Source: DATAXI01 sp963756185
GTDB lineage: Bacteria; Verrucomicrobiota; Verrucomicrobiia; Chthoniobacterales; Chthoniobacteraceae
Assembly: GCA_963756185.1 (NCBI GenBank)
Contig: CAVWMS010000001.1
Span: forward strand, 806,001 to 870,000
DNA length: 64,000 nt
Direction of reading: 5' to 3'
Both the position numbers and the translations under genes were made by a program. Below the pieces are notes generated by a model that did no database searches, had not been told where the DNA came from, and was given only the letters and a program-made list of their open reading frames with translations. The number at the start of each line of letters is the position of its first letter. The stretch's first letter is position 1. This document shows positions 17,079 to 26,043 of the stretch, in pieces.

Positions 17079-18106
17079 CGCAGTTTGGTCAGGGACTTGG
17101 GGTCGAGGGCATCGCGAATCCCCTCCCCGATGAGCGTAGCCAGCATCAGCGTAATGAAAAGCGCGCAAACCGCCGAGCCGGCAAGCCAGGGCGCCTGGTA
17201 GTTTTGCAGCCCTTCGTCGATCAATTCGCCCCAGGAAGGCGTTGGCGGCGGCAGCCCGAAGCCGAGGAAGTCGAGGGCCGTCAGCGAAGAGATGCCGAGG
17301 ATCAAATTGAAAGGCAAAAAAGTAATCACCGGCGTCATCGCGTTTGGCAATATTTGCTTGAAAACGACCCGGGTATGCGTTGCGCCGAGAGCGCGTGAGG
17401 CAAGCACGAACGGCTGCTCGCGCAACTTATAGAATTCGCCCCGGACGTAATAAGAGAGAGCGATCCATTGAAACAGCGAGAGGACAAAAAGGAGAATCGC
17501 GAATCCCTGCCCATAAATCGAGCCGAAGAGGATGGCCACATAGAGAACAGGCAGCGCGGACCAAATCTCGATGAGCCGCTGCCCGGCCAAGTCCACCTTG
17601 CCTCCGGCATAACCCTGGACGGCGCCGATGACCACGCCGGCAATCGTGCTGATGGCGGTCAGGGCCAGCGCGAAAACCATGCTGATGCGGAAGCCATAGA
17701 TGAGGCGGGAGAGCACGTCGCGCCCGGCGCCGTCGGTGCCCAGCCAATGGTCGCGCGAGGGCGGATACGGAGGATTGCCCGAGATATCGAGATAGGAATG
17801 CTGCGGATTGTGTGGGATGATTGGCAGGATCATCCAGCCGCCGGCGGCGCGAAAGGCCGGGTCATTGCGCAGCTCGATGTAATCGGCCTCGGTCAGGTAT
17901 TGCCCGCCAAAATCCGTGGCGGGATAAAACTTGAAGGTCGGGAAGTAATAATGGCCGTGGTACTGGAGAACCAGCGGATGATCGTTCGCGATTTCCTCGC
18001 TGAAGAGCGAAAGGACGAATGCCGCGCAAAGGATGATGAACGCGATCCAGGCGCGTCTGATTTTGCGAAAGCGGCGAAAGCGCTGTTTGGCGAGGTCGGA
18101 GAACAC
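17075..18106 (-). CDS. yejE: Peptide ABC transporter permease, YejE-like
   Basis: The 343-aa permease has one N-terminal membrane helix, a periplasmic insertion of about 100 residues, then five helices with the ABC coupling motif region EQPFVLASRALGATHTRVVFKQILPN. The insertion contains HPLVLQYHGHYYFPTFKFYP and DFGGQYLTEADY, which is characteristic of YejE, the microcin-C/oligopeptide permease, and separates it from DppC. It works with YejB in the inner membrane. It overlaps the peptidase gene by four bases and follows yejB by three. Confidence 0.93.
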   Translation of the reverse strand: MFSDLAKQRFRRFRKIRRAWIAFIILCAAFVLSLFSEEIANDHPLVLQYHGHYYFPTFKFYPATDFGGQYLTEADYIELRNDPAFRAAGGWMILPIIPHNPQHSYLDISGNPPYPPSRDHWLGTDGAGRDVLSRLIYGFRISMVFALALTAISTIAGVVIGAVQGYAGGKVDLAGQRLIEIWSALPVLYVAILFGSIYGQGFAILLFVLSLFQWIALSYYVRGEFYKLREQPFVLASRALGATHTRVVFKQILPNAMTPVITFLPFNLILGISSLTALDFLGFGLPPPTPSWGELIDEGLQNYQAPWLAGSAVCALFITLMLATLIGEGIRDALDPKSLTKLR

Positions 18107-18109
18107 GGG

Positions 18110-19120
18110 TCAGGTAAAGCGGATGCGCGGATCGAAGACCACGTAGAGGAGGTCGGCAAGGAGCCGGCCCACCAGCGTGAGGACGCTGGTGAGCACGATG
18201 ATGCACATCACGACATTGTAATCGCGCCCCAGCATCGAGTTGAGAAAAAGCAGCCCTATGCCTTCGATGTTGAATACCTTCTCGATGAGCGGCGCGCCGG
18301 CGATCATAATGGGCAGCACGTCGGCGCTGCTCGTGGCGATGGGAATGAGGGCGTTGCGGAAAGCGTGTTTCCATACCGCGCGCTGAAATGCCACTCCCTT
18401 GACCAGCGCGGTGCGCAGGTAATCCTTGTTCAGTTCATCCAGCAGCGAATTCTTCATGAGCTGGGTGAGAAACGCAAATTCGCCGATCATGTAGCAGATC
18501 ATCGGCAGGCAAATGTGATGGAGAAAGTCGAGCGCCTTGCCCGTGGTGGAAAGATAGGGAAAGTCATCCGAGGTTACGCCGGAAATGGGAAACCAGGAGA
18601 GATAGCTTCCCCCGCCCAGGAAAATGATGAGAAGGATGCCAAGGGCATAACCGGGAATGACATAGCCCGCGAACACGGCGCCCGATGTGACGATATCGAA
18701 CGCGCTATGATGCTTTACCGCCTTCCAGACTCCCAATGGCACGCAGATCGCGTAGGAAATGAAAAACGAAGCAAAGCCGAAGAAGAGCGTGATCGGCATC
18801 CTTGTTACGATCACCTGCCAGACGGGCTCGCGATAGACATAGGAAGTGCCGAAATCGAGGCGGCAGAGCTTTCCGAGCCAGATGAAGTAACGCACAACCA
18901 TCGGCTTGTCGTAGCCGAGGTAGGCCTTGATGTTTTCGATTTCCTCCGGCGTGATGGTTTTCACACCGGCGCCATGCACGGCCGAAACGGCGCGGATTCG
19001 CGCGATGTACTGCTCGACCGGCCCTCCGGGAAGAAACTGGCAAAGGAAAAAGCAGATAATGGTAATCCCGATCATGGTCGGGATCATCAGCAGAATCCGC
19101 CGAACGATGTAAGTGGTCAT
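18110..19120 (-). CDS. yejB: Peptide ABC transporter permease, YejB-like
   Basis: The 336-aa permease starts MTTYIVRRILLMIPTMIG, typical of DppB/YejB, and contains the SAVHGAGVKTITPEEIENIK periplasmic segment, LDFGTSYVYREPVWQVI, and the coupling region KDYLRTALVKGVAFQRAVWKHAFRNALIP. Six transmembrane helices are visible. Its start codon overlaps the stop of the binding-protein gene (ATGA at 19117-19120), so the operon is translationally coupled. Confidence 0.93.
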   Translation of the reverse strand: MTTYIVRRILLMIPTMIGITIICFFLCQFLPGGPVEQYIARIRAVSAVHGAGVKTITPEEIENIKAYLGYDKPMVVRYFIWLGKLCRLDFGTSYVYREPVWQVIVTRMPITLFFGFASFFISYAICVPLGVWKAVKHHSAFDIVTSGAVFAGYVIPGYALGILLIIFLGGGSYLSWFPISGVTSDDFPYLSTTGKALDFLHHICLPMICYMIGEFAFLTQLMKNSLLDELNKDYLRTALVKGVAFQRAVWKHAFRNALIPIATSSADVLPIMIAGAPLIEKVFNIEGIGLLFLNSMLGRDYNVVMCIIVLTSVLTLVGRLLADLLYVVFDPRIRFT

Positions 19121-20916
19121 TGGCCGTAATGAACCTCAGCCGGTTGCGCCGGGAGGGCCACATCACGTTTGATTGCATCGTCGAGCGCCGCGGCTTTTGC
19201 CGCATCATACCACCAATAAACGAAGGGATCGTACTCGACCCCGCCCCCGACCCCGTTGTCGCTGTACTTCGAGAGAACGGATTTCGGGGTGCCAAACCGG
19301 TTCCAATAAAGAACGCGGTAACTGGCGGACTGCCACATGAGCACGTAGGGGCAGAGGGCCATCAGGCGCGCATCGATCTGCTTGTCGATCTCGTTGCGCT
19401 TGTCCAGGTCCATCTCCGTCCGCTGCTGGTCGATTAGTTTGTCCACCTCGGCATCCTGGAGGGCGGCATAGTTCTGTCCGGCGATGTCGTTGGCTGTCTT
19501 CGAGCTCCATAGCGGCTCCGGATCGCGAAGGCGGACGGCATCAAAATTAACCCAGGCCATGTCGAATTGGTGATGATCCGTGTGCGTGGTCCACGTCGCC
19601 AAATCCATCATGTCGATGTGGGCGTTGATGCCCACTTTTTTCATGTCTTCGATATAGATATTCACGTGCCGCATGTCGGATTCAAAGAAGGGAATGCTGA
19701 TGTTCAACTGCTGACCATCCTTTTCGAGGATTCCGTCGGGACCGACCTGCCAGCCGGCCTCCTTTAGCAACTCGCGGGCCTTGTCGGGATCGTATGGCGT
19801 TGCGGGTATGTCCGGGTTTACATCGTTGGGATAAAGATCGGGGAAATAGGAATTGAGCAGGAAGTACTCGTTGAACATCAGCTTCTCGTTCATCAACTTT
19901 CGGTCCAGCAGGTAGGCCAGCGCCTGCCGGACCCGGATATCCTGGAAGAGAGGCCGGCTCATGTTGAGCGCGAATCCCTGGAAAGCGACGGGATGCTGGT
20001 TGTGGATATTCTGGCGGATGACCCAGTTTTTCTGGACCTGTGGAAAGTTCGTATCCTCCGCCCATATCTTGGCGGTGTAGATAAAGTACTCGTCATAATC
20101 TCCCCTCTTGAGGCTCTCGAGCGCTGCCTGCCGGTCTTCCGTCGATTTGAAGACGAGGTAATCGAAGTTATACTTATATTGGTTGTACTTTTGGACACGT
20201 CCCCACCAATCGCCGCGCCGTTTCAGGCGGATCGATTGGTTGATATCGACGTTGTCCAGCATGTAGGGGCCGTCCACGACGGAAAAATCCGATACCTTCA
20301 GGTTGAGGGTATTGAAATCGACATTCGCCCACGCCTGCCGGGGAAACGCGTAGAGTTCGGTGCCCGCGATCCAGAAATTCTTCCAGTGAACCTTGTTGAC
20401 GGTAACCCGCAGCGTATGGTCGTCAATCACCTCGGGGCGGTTCAAATTCTGCAGGTCCACCCGAAAGACAGGAGTTTGGTTCTTCGGGTTCATGATGACG
20501 TCGTAGTAAAACTGCACGTCCTGGGCCGTAACCGGCGTGCCGTCGCTCCATTTGGCGGCCGGATTCAGGTGAAACGTGAAAGTCTGCTTGTCGGGAGAGA
20601 TTTCCCAGGATTGGGCGAGGTCGCCGATGGGCACGTCCTGGGTGGAATGCAGCTCGAGCAGCGGCTCGTACATGAGGTTTGATATCTCGACCGGGAAGCT
20701 GTCGTACTCCAGCCATTCGTTCACCGACTTTGGAAACGGTCCCGGCCATGACGAAAAGGTGCCGCCATGGACGGCATGGGAATCCGCGATCGGGTCCACG
20801 TCGCCATCGGGTTGGAGCTGGACGGGGGCATCGGGGATTGTGGGAGCCGTCGGAGCGCCTGTTTTTCCGCAGGCCGCGAGCAGGAGAAACGGGAGAAGGC
20901 GCAGGAATTTTTTCAT
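19117..20916 (-). CDS. yejA: Peptide ABC transporter substrate-binding lipoprotein, YejA-like
   Basis: The 599-aa protein has a lipoprotein signal (MKKFLRLLPFLLLAAC, Cys16) and a family-5 extracellular binding domain with PLLELHSTQDVPIGDLAQSW, FTFHLNPAAKWSDGTPVTAQDV, FALNMSRPLFQDIRVRQAL and DPDKARELLKEAGW. It should capture peptides in the periplasm and deliver them to YejBE. It is the first gene of a five-gene operon. ATG at 20916 directly precedes the signal; the extension to 20991 is rejected. The upstream gap of about 155 bases should hold the operon promoter, but no clear box was found. Confidence 0.93.
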   Translation of the reverse strand: MKKFLRLLPFLLLAACGKTGAPTAPTIPDAPVQLQPDGDVDPIADSHAVHGGTFSSWPGPFPKSVNEWLEYDSFPVEISNLMYEPLLELHSTQDVPIGDLAQSWEISPDKQTFTFHLNPAAKWSDGTPVTAQDVQFYYDVIMNPKNQTPVFRVDLQNLNRPEVIDDHTLRVTVNKVHWKNFWIAGTELYAFPRQAWANVDFNTLNLKVSDFSVVDGPYMLDNVDINQSIRLKRRGDWWGRVQKYNQYKYNFDYLVFKSTEDRQAALESLKRGDYDEYFIYTAKIWAEDTNFPQVQKNWVIRQNIHNQHPVAFQGFALNMSRPLFQDIRVRQALAYLLDRKLMNEKLMFNEYFLLNSYFPDLYPNDVNPDIPATPYDPDKARELLKEAGWQVGPDGILEKDGQQLNISIPFFESDMRHVNIYIEDMKKVGINAHIDMMDLATWTTHTDHHQFDMAWVNFDAVRLRDPEPLWSSKTANDIAGQNYAALQDAEVDKLIDQQRTEMDLDKRNEIDKQIDARLMALCPYVLMWQSASYRVLYWNRFGTPKSVLSKYSDNGVGGGVEYDPFVYWWYDAAKAAALDDAIKRDVALPAQPAEVHYGQ

Positions 20917-21072
20917 GAAGAGAATACAGGCAAACGGGCGCAGCCGGGCGTGATGGTATTCATCGGGCGTGGAATGGTTGGATTCCAGCACTTTTCGCGC
21001 GCGGGGCGCAATATCCCTTCGGCGAAGAATGCGGCCGGGACGACTTCCCGATGAAGCCCCGAACCCGCCGGC

Positions 21073-21861
21073 TTACTGCTGGCGCCGGGCGCGCAACTCC
21101 GTGGCGCGCTCCTTCTTGCGGGCCATTTGGGCGCGGATGGCGTCGCGCAGCTCCGCGGCGCGCTCGTACGCTTCGTTGGCGATGGCGGCTTCCATTTCCT
21201 TCTGCATCCGCTCGAGCTTCGAGAGCGGCTGGCGCGCGCGGATTTCCTCGACCCACTCGTCCAGGAAGGCGATTTCCGGGCTGCGTTCGAGCAGCTCGGG
21301 ATTATCGTCGCCATTGAAGAGCTGGGCGATCTTCGTCCGGCCTCGCTCGATCTGCCGCAGGGCGGCCGCGAAGTCGCCGTTCTCGAGCTCGATGGAAGCG
21401 CGGGCGCGCGTGTTCATCATCAGGACGTAGGGGCGGAATTGCTCGAGCGAATGGGCGTATTCGTCGTTGCCGGCGTGTTTGTGGACGAAATTGAAGAGAT
21501 CGATGTTGCGCTGCGTGTCGCGGATCACGGCGCGAAAATCGTTCAACTGAAAGAGGGAGATGTAGCGGTGGTAATATTGGATGCCCTCCTGCTGCAGCTC
21601 GCCCACTTCCTCCGGCGTGAGGGTGTATTGCTCATGGGCGGCTTCCTTTTCCGCCGCGAGGCCCAGGTGGTAGGTCAGCAGCGACTCGAAGCCGTGCGGG
21701 CGCTCGCCATCGGGGCGGCCGGTGGTCTCCATTTGGATCACGCCCAGGTCGATGCGGAGCTGGATCTTTTCCTTCCCATCGCTGCCGAGGACGCGGCGGA
21801 CTTTGATCTCGCCGGGCTCGTGAGGCCAATCGCGGAGCAGGTCGTTAAGGTCCAAACTCAT
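21073..21861 (-). CDS. UVR-motif protein of unknown function
   Basis: The 262-aa soluble protein begins MSLDLNDLLRDWPHEPGEIK. Its C-terminal part carries LERMQKEMEAAIANEAYERA followed by AELRDAIR, the UvrB/UvrC-type UVR coiled-coil motif (about residues 210-245). The central part, about 100-190, is helical and TPR-like. Proteins of this build (compare the ClpC activator McsA) often bridge a partner through the UVR helix pair, but no zinc fingers are visible here, so I do not call it McsA. ATG at 21861 is chosen because the upstream extension runs through a dispersed intergenic repeat (GGATTTCGGATTGC type). Confidence 0.8.
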   Translation of the reverse strand: MSLDLNDLLRDWPHEPGEIKVRRVLGSDGKEKIQLRIDLGVIQMETTGRPDGERPHGFESLLTYHLGLAAEKEAAHEQYTLTPEEVGELQQEGIQYYHRYISLFQLNDFRAVIRDTQRNIDLFNFVHKHAGNDEYAHSLEQFRPYVLMMNTRARASIELENGDFAAALRQIERGRTKIAQLFNGDDNPELLERSPEIAFLDEWVEEIRARQPLSKLERMQKEMEAAIANEAYERAAELRDAIRAQMARKKERATELRARRQQ

Positions 21862-21986
21862 CTGGCAATGTACTATCGAAATGACCGGCCCGTTTGTCAA
21901 CGAGCGGGAAGAAATTGCGGATTTCGGATTTCGGATTGCTAATTGAAAGACCGCGCGGCGCTGGAGGAAAGCGCCGGACCGCCTCG

Positions 21987-22469
21987 TCATTTTCTCCGTT
22001 CTCGATCCCGCCGAAGGGCGTCCTCGATAAGCTCCTCGGCCAGGAAGCAGGAGGTTGAACGAAGCTTTTGCACCGCCTCCGCCAGCGATATCAGATCGCG
22101 CCGGGCGGCGACTTCCAGTAAGCCGAGCGTCCCCATGGTGGCAACGCCTACGCTCGCGGCAAATCGCCTGGCCAGCCGGTCATCCATTAGCAGCAGCGTG
22201 GCACTCAACTCCCTTGCCAGTGCAATCGCCTCGCAATTCGCGGATGATAATCCCTTCGCGCTAAGGGACTGGCTGGCCGCCTGGACCTCGATCCATCCGG
22301 GAAGAACTGACGCCCACTGACGCACCGCGTCGGGAGCCTGGGAATTGAGAAGTTCGCGATGAACCGCTGCGGGCAGCACGATCCTATCGGCCAGCTTTGG
22401 CAAAAGATCAATTTGGCCGATCAGGACGAGATAATTTACCGGTCCTGTGTCGGAAACGACGAGGATCAC
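21987..22469 (-). CDS. DUF3368 PIN-like toxin
   Basis: The 160-aa protein starts MILVVSDTGPVNYLVLIG, the acidic N-terminal motif of PIN-fold ribonucleases of the DUF3368 group. Further acidic positions appear in NCEAIALARELSATLLLMDD followed by RLARRFA, and TMGTLGLLEVAARRDLI is also typical. It probably degrades RNA when freed from its partner. It overlaps the upstream UPF0175 gene by four bases (ATGA), the usual antitoxin-first arrangement. Confidence 0.88.
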   Translation of the reverse strand: MILVVSDTGPVNYLVLIGQIDLLPKLADRIVLPAAVHRELLNSQAPDAVRQWASVLPGWIEVQAASQSLSAKGLSSANCEAIALARELSATLLLMDDRLARRFAASVGVATMGTLGLLEVAARRDLISLAEAVQKLRSTSCFLAEELIEDALRRDRERRK

Positions 22470-22732
22470 GGAAAGAGCCTCTTGCCTGCCTCACGGTCTT
22501 CTTGCAAATCCTCGCTCGAGTAGTTGAGAAGCGTTTCCCGTGCCGTGCGGAGCCGGTCCGCGGACCAGTAATCCGCGCCCGTCCCGGCCAGCTCGCCCAT
22601 GCGGCGCAGCGAGATTTTTCCCTGGCGGTAGAGTTCGATGGCAACGGCTTCGCGGGCATGCCGTTCACGTTCCTCTATGGACGATCCCAACATCCCTGCC
22701 AATTCATCCGGCAGCGAAATGGTTAGATTCAC
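22466..22732 (-). CDS. UPF0175 family antitoxin
   Basis: The 88-aa protein has VAIELYRQGKISLRRMGELA, the UPF0175 signature with a helix-turn-helix-like segment, after a short strand MNLTISLPDELAG that may dimerise. It is the first gene of a two-gene toxin-antitoxin unit with the DUF3368 toxin and probably autoregulates it. Translation is coupled by a four-base overlap. Confidence 0.87.
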   Translation of the reverse strand: MNLTISLPDELAGMLGSSIEERERHAREAVAIELYRQGKISLRRMGELAGTGADYWSADRLRTARETLLNYSSEDLQEDREAGKRLFP

Positions 22733-22788
22733 GCCGGAATCATATCACGCATTTAGCGGTTGTGGAATAGCCGCGATTAGGCCGCTCC

Positions 22789-23976
22789 TCAGTACTTCGG
22801 TACTGAGGGATCGACCTGCTCGGCCCAGGCGGTGATGCCGCCTTCGACGTTGTGCAGCTTGGTGAAGCCGGCCTCCTGCAGAAGGCGCACGGCGCGCGCG
22901 CTGCGGGCGCCGGACTTGCAATGGATGACGATCTCATCCGCGCTGTCCAGTTCGCTCATGCGCGACGGGAGCTGGCCCAGCGGGATCAGCTTTGCGTGGT
23001 CGATGTGGCAGATGTCCCACTCGAACGGCTCGCGCACGTCCAGCAGCACAAACTTGTCGCCGTTATCCAGTTTCTGTTTCAGTTCGAGGACGGTCATGAT
23101 CGGGATCGGCGCCTCGGCGGCTTCGGCCGCGGCGGCTTGAGGGATGCCGCAGAATTGCTCGTAGTCGATTAATTGCGTGATGGTCGGGTTTTCGCCGCAG
23201 ACCGGGCACTTCGGGTCGCGGCGCAGCTTGAACTCGCGGAACTTCAGCCCCAGCGCATCGAAATGGACCAGGCGCCCGATGAGCGGCTCGCCGATGCCGA
23301 TGATGAGCTTGATGGCCTCGATGGCCTGCATGACGCCGATGATGCCGGGCAGCACGCCCAGCACCCCGCCCTCGGCGCAACTAGGCACCATGCCGGGCGG
23401 CGGCGGCTCGGGAAACATGCAGCGGTAGCACGGGCCGCCCAGGTGGGGCGCAAAGACCGTGCACTGGCCGTCGAAACGGAAGATCGAGCCGTAGATGTTC
23501 GGCTTCTTGAGGAAAACGCAGATGTCGTTCGAAAGATAGCGTGTCGGAAAATTATCCGTGCCGTCGATGACGATGTCATAATCGCGGACCAATTCCTCGG
23601 CGTTCGAGCTGGTGAAGAGAGTGTCGTGGAGGTCCACCTGGACGTTGGGATTCACGTCCCGGATACGGTCCCTGGCCGAGTTCAATTTCTTGCGCCCCAC
23701 GTCCTTGGTGCCGTGCAGGATCTGGCGCTGGAGGTTCGAGAAATCGACAACGTCGGGATCGACCAGCCCCATGCGGCCCACGCCCGCCGCGGCAAGGTAG
23801 AGGGCAATGGGCGAACCAAGCCCCCCTGCCCCGATGCACAGGACCTTTGACGCCTTGAGGCGTTTCTGCCCCTCGAGGTTGACCTCCGGCATGATGAGAT
23901 GCCTCGAGTAACGGGCGATCTCATCGTTGGAAAACTCGATTTTCTCGAGCCTGCTCGGGTCTATGATGCTGCGCAT
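22789..23976 (-). CDS. moeB: MoeB/ThiF-type adenylyltransferase fused to rhodanese
   Basis: The 395-aa protein has an E1-like domain (about 1-255) with ARYSRHLIMPEVN, nucleotide loop GAGGLGSPIALYLAAAGVG, DFSNLQRQILH, GTDNFPTRYL, two zinc Cys pairs (CYRCMFPE and CPVCGE) and the Cys loop PSCAEGGVLG. A rhodanese domain follows (about 285-395) with LDVREPFEWDICHID and active loop CKSGARSA. It activates a ubiquitin-like sulfur carrier (MoaD or ThiS type) by adenylation and passes sulfur from the rhodanese Cys, serving molybdopterin, thiamine or thio-modification. ATG 23976 is used; the 135-base extension lies over the divergent spmAB start region. The sulfur-carrier gene is not in the window. Confidence 0.92.
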   Translation of the reverse strand: MRSIIDPSRLEKIEFSNDEIARYSRHLIMPEVNLEGQKRLKASKVLCIGAGGLGSPIALYLAAAGVGRMGLVDPDVVDFSNLQRQILHGTKDVGRKKLNSARDRIRDVNPNVQVDLHDTLFTSSNAEELVRDYDIVIDGTDNFPTRYLSNDICVFLKKPNIYGSIFRFDGQCTVFAPHLGGPCYRCMFPEPPPPGMVPSCAEGGVLGVLPGIIGVMQAIEAIKLIIGIGEPLIGRLVHFDALGLKFREFKLRRDPKCPVCGENPTITQLIDYEQFCGIPQAAAAEAAEAPIPIMTVLELKQKLDNGDKFVLLDVREPFEWDICHIDHAKLIPLGQLPSRMSELDSADEIVIHCKSGARSARAVRLLQEAGFTKLHNVEGGITAWAEQVDPSVPKY

Positions 23977-24103
23977 TTTTTTGGAAAAAGGGAGGGGACG
24001 GTAGCATGGCCGCGCCGGGGGGGCAATGGGGATTGCGGGCCGCCGGAGGGCGCTGGAAGTTTGAGGTCGCTTCCGCAGGCGGCCATCGCGTAGTGGTTCT
24101 GCG

Positions 24104-25435
24104 ATGCTCAATTACATCTGGCTCGGGCTGATCCTCGCCGCGGTGCTGATGGGCGGGGCGACGGGGCATTTGAAGGAGATGACGGACGGGGCGTTTGACT
24201 CGGCAAAGACTGCGGTCATGACCATTGCCCTGCCGCTCACCGGCATCATGGCGCTTTGGCTCGGGATCATGCGGCTGGCGGAAAAGTCGGGCCTGGTGCA
24301 AGTGCTGGCGCGGGTGCTGCGCCCGGGGCTGCGCCTGCTTTTTCCCGAGATTCCGCCCGAGGACCCGGCCATGGGGGCCATCGTGATGAATATCGCCTCG
24401 AACATGCTGGGCCTGGGCAACGCGGCCACGCCCCTCGGCTTGCGGGCCATGCAACGGCTCGAACGGCTCAATCCCCATCCCGGCACGGCCACCAACGCCA
24501 TGTGCACCTTCCTGGCGATCAATACCAGCTCCGTGCAGCTCATCCCGGCGACCGCGGTCGGCATCCTCGCCGCGGCCGGCTCGAAAAACCCGACCGCAAT
24601 CATCGGCACAGCCCTGGCCGCGTCCGCCTGCGCCGCCACAGTCGCCATCGTTTCCGTAAAGTCGCTCGAGAAGCTGCCGATGTTCGCCGCGCCGCAGCCG
24701 CAGGCAAATAACAGCGGCGAGGCCGATCCCCTCCCCTCCCAGGAAGCGGAGGCCGCGCCGCCGCCCATGCGCTGGTGGGGCGGGCCGGCGCTGGCGCTTT
24801 TCGCCGCCTGTTTCATCTCCTGGTTTGTGATGGATGTGTTTTTCCCGGGGTTTCACGGGCGCCCGTTGCTGGCCGGCAGCCCGGACGCGAGCCTCTGGGT
24901 GCGGCTGGTCTCGGCGGCATCGATACTGGCCATTCCGTTTTTCATTTCCTTCTTCCCGCTCTACGCTTTCGCGTGCGGCATCAAGGTGTATGAGGAGTTC
25001 GTCGAAGGGGCGAAGGAAGGCTTCAACGTCGCCGTGAAGATCATCCCCTACCTGGTGGCCATTCTCGTCGCCATGGGGATGTTCCGCGCGGCGGGCGGCA
25101 TCGATATGCTCGCCCACTGGCTCGGCCCGGTGCTCAACCGGATCGGGTTCCCCGCGGACCTGCTGCCGGTGGTGCTGGTGCGGCCGCTGAGCGGAGGGGC
25201 GACCATCGGGCTCTTTGGAGAACTGGTGAAGGCGCACGGGCCGGACAGTTTCGTCGCACGCACGGCGGGGACCATCCTGGGCAGCACCGAGACTACTTTT
25301 TACGTGCTGGCCGTATATTTCGGGTCGGTCGGCATCCGCAGGACGCGCCATGCGGTGCTGGCGGGGCTGGCGGCGGATTTCACAGGGGTGGTGGCTTCCT
25401 TCCTCATTTGCCGCGCCGTATTCGGCCCCGGCTGA
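24104..25435 (+). CDS. SpmA-SpmB fusion, nucleoside-recognition/gate-domain membrane protein
   Basis: This 443-aa membrane protein joins both spore-maturation homologues. The SpmA half (about 1-195) has LNYIWLGLILAAVLMG, NIASNMLGLGNAATPLGLRA and TFLAINTSSVQLIPATAVG. A Pro/Ala linker (about 200-225) leads to the SpmB half with EEFVEGAKEGFNVAVKIIPY, VLVRPLSGGATIGLFGEL and GTILGSTETTFYVLAVYFGS. Family members carry the gate domain and are probably transporters; the fused form is common in non-sporulating Gram-negatives. It is divergent from moeB. Confidence 0.9.
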   Translation: MLNYIWLGLILAAVLMGGATGHLKEMTDGAFDSAKTAVMTIALPLTGIMALWLGIMRLAEKSGLVQVLARVLRPGLRLLFPEIPPEDPAMGAIVMNIASNMLGLGNAATPLGLRAMQRLERLNPHPGTATNAMCTFLAINTSSVQLIPATAVGILAAAGSKNPTAIIGTALAASACAATVAIVSVKSLEKLPMFAAPQPQANNSGEADPLPSQEAEAAPPPMRWWGGPALALFAACFISWFVMDVFFPGFHGRPLLAGSPDASLWVRLVSAASILAIPFFISFFPLYAFACGIKVYEEFVEGAKEGFNVAVKIIPYLVAILVAMGMFRAAGGIDMLAHWLGPVLNRIGFPADLLPVVLVRPLSGGATIGLFGELVKAHGPDSFVARTAGTILGSTETTFYVLAVYFGSVGIRRTRHAVLAGLAADFTGVVASFLICRAVFGPG

Positions 25436-25443
25436 AAACAGAA

Positions 25444-25472
25444 GCGGCGCGAGGGTGGGTTCCCCGCGCCGC
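25444..25472. terminator. Hairpin between convergent genes, possible bidirectional terminator
   Basis: GCGGCGCG (25444-25451) pairs with CGCGCCGC (25465-25472) around a 13-base loop, nine bases after the spmAB stop and before the convergent pseudopilin stop. No T-run follows on either strand, so intrinsic termination is not certain. Confidence 0.4.
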
Positions 25473-25505
25473 CGGCTATGCTATCCCTGAGAAAATTGGG
25501 ATCGA

Positions 25506-25904
25506 TCAGTATGGCGACCAGAAATTCAGGGGCGCCACGTCCGAAAGGGTGTTCCATGCGTTGGTCGGCACTTTTGGGATGCTATCCACGGTGAATGGGC
25601 CGTAGGTATCGCCAAAGATATCCTCCCCCGTCTCGTAGAGGACGGTGCCTGTCTTGATGTAGGCTTTGAGGTCGGTAATGTTGGCCGCGGCGCCGGTGGT
25701 CTTGTTGTTTTCGATCGCGTATTGGTCAGTCGCACTATCGAGGAGGCGCAGGTCCTCGAGGATGCGGGTGGCCTGGGAGCGTTTGCGTGCACGCATGAAG
25801 TTGGGCACGGCGATCGACGCGAGCAGGGCGATGATGGCAACCACGATCATGATTTCCACCAGGGTGAAGCCCGCGCGACGGGTATTTGAGGAGTTAATAT
25901 TCAT
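25506..25904 (-). CDS. Type II secretion/type IV pilin-like pseudopilin
   Basis: The 132-aa protein has a basic leader and prepilin cleavage site RRAG|FTLVEIMIVVAIIALL with the conserved Glu5, one N-terminal helix and a small globular domain ending FGDTYGPFTVDSIPKVPTNA..LNFWSPY. Prepilin peptidase would process it and the assembly machinery would polymerise it in the periplasm. A paralogue with the same C-terminal signature is at 28228. The rest of the secretion machinery is not in the window, as is common for dispersed verrucomicrobial pseudopilins. Confidence 0.9.
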   Translation of the reverse strand: MNINSSNTRRAGFTLVEIMIVVAIIALLASIAVPNFMRARKRSQATRILEDLRLLDSATDQYAIENNKTTGAAANITDLKAYIKTGTVLYETGEDIFGDTYGPFTVDSIPKVPTNAWNTLSDVAPLNFWSPY

Positions 25905-26043
25905 AGGATGAATGCGGATTATGGTACCTATAAAAAGCAGGTGCCAAACCGCTTAGGCCGCACGACCCCAGTCAAATAATGTAGTGGATTCCGCTACAAG
26001 CGCCTACAGATCACCACCACAGCCATGCTCGGCTTCCCTTACG

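Noticed and set aside
17468..19129. 553-aa plus-strand ORF
   Set aside because: Antisense to two well-defined permeases.
23921..25351. 476-aa minus-strand ORF
   Set aside because: Antisense to SpmAB with Arg/His/Gly-rich shadow composition.
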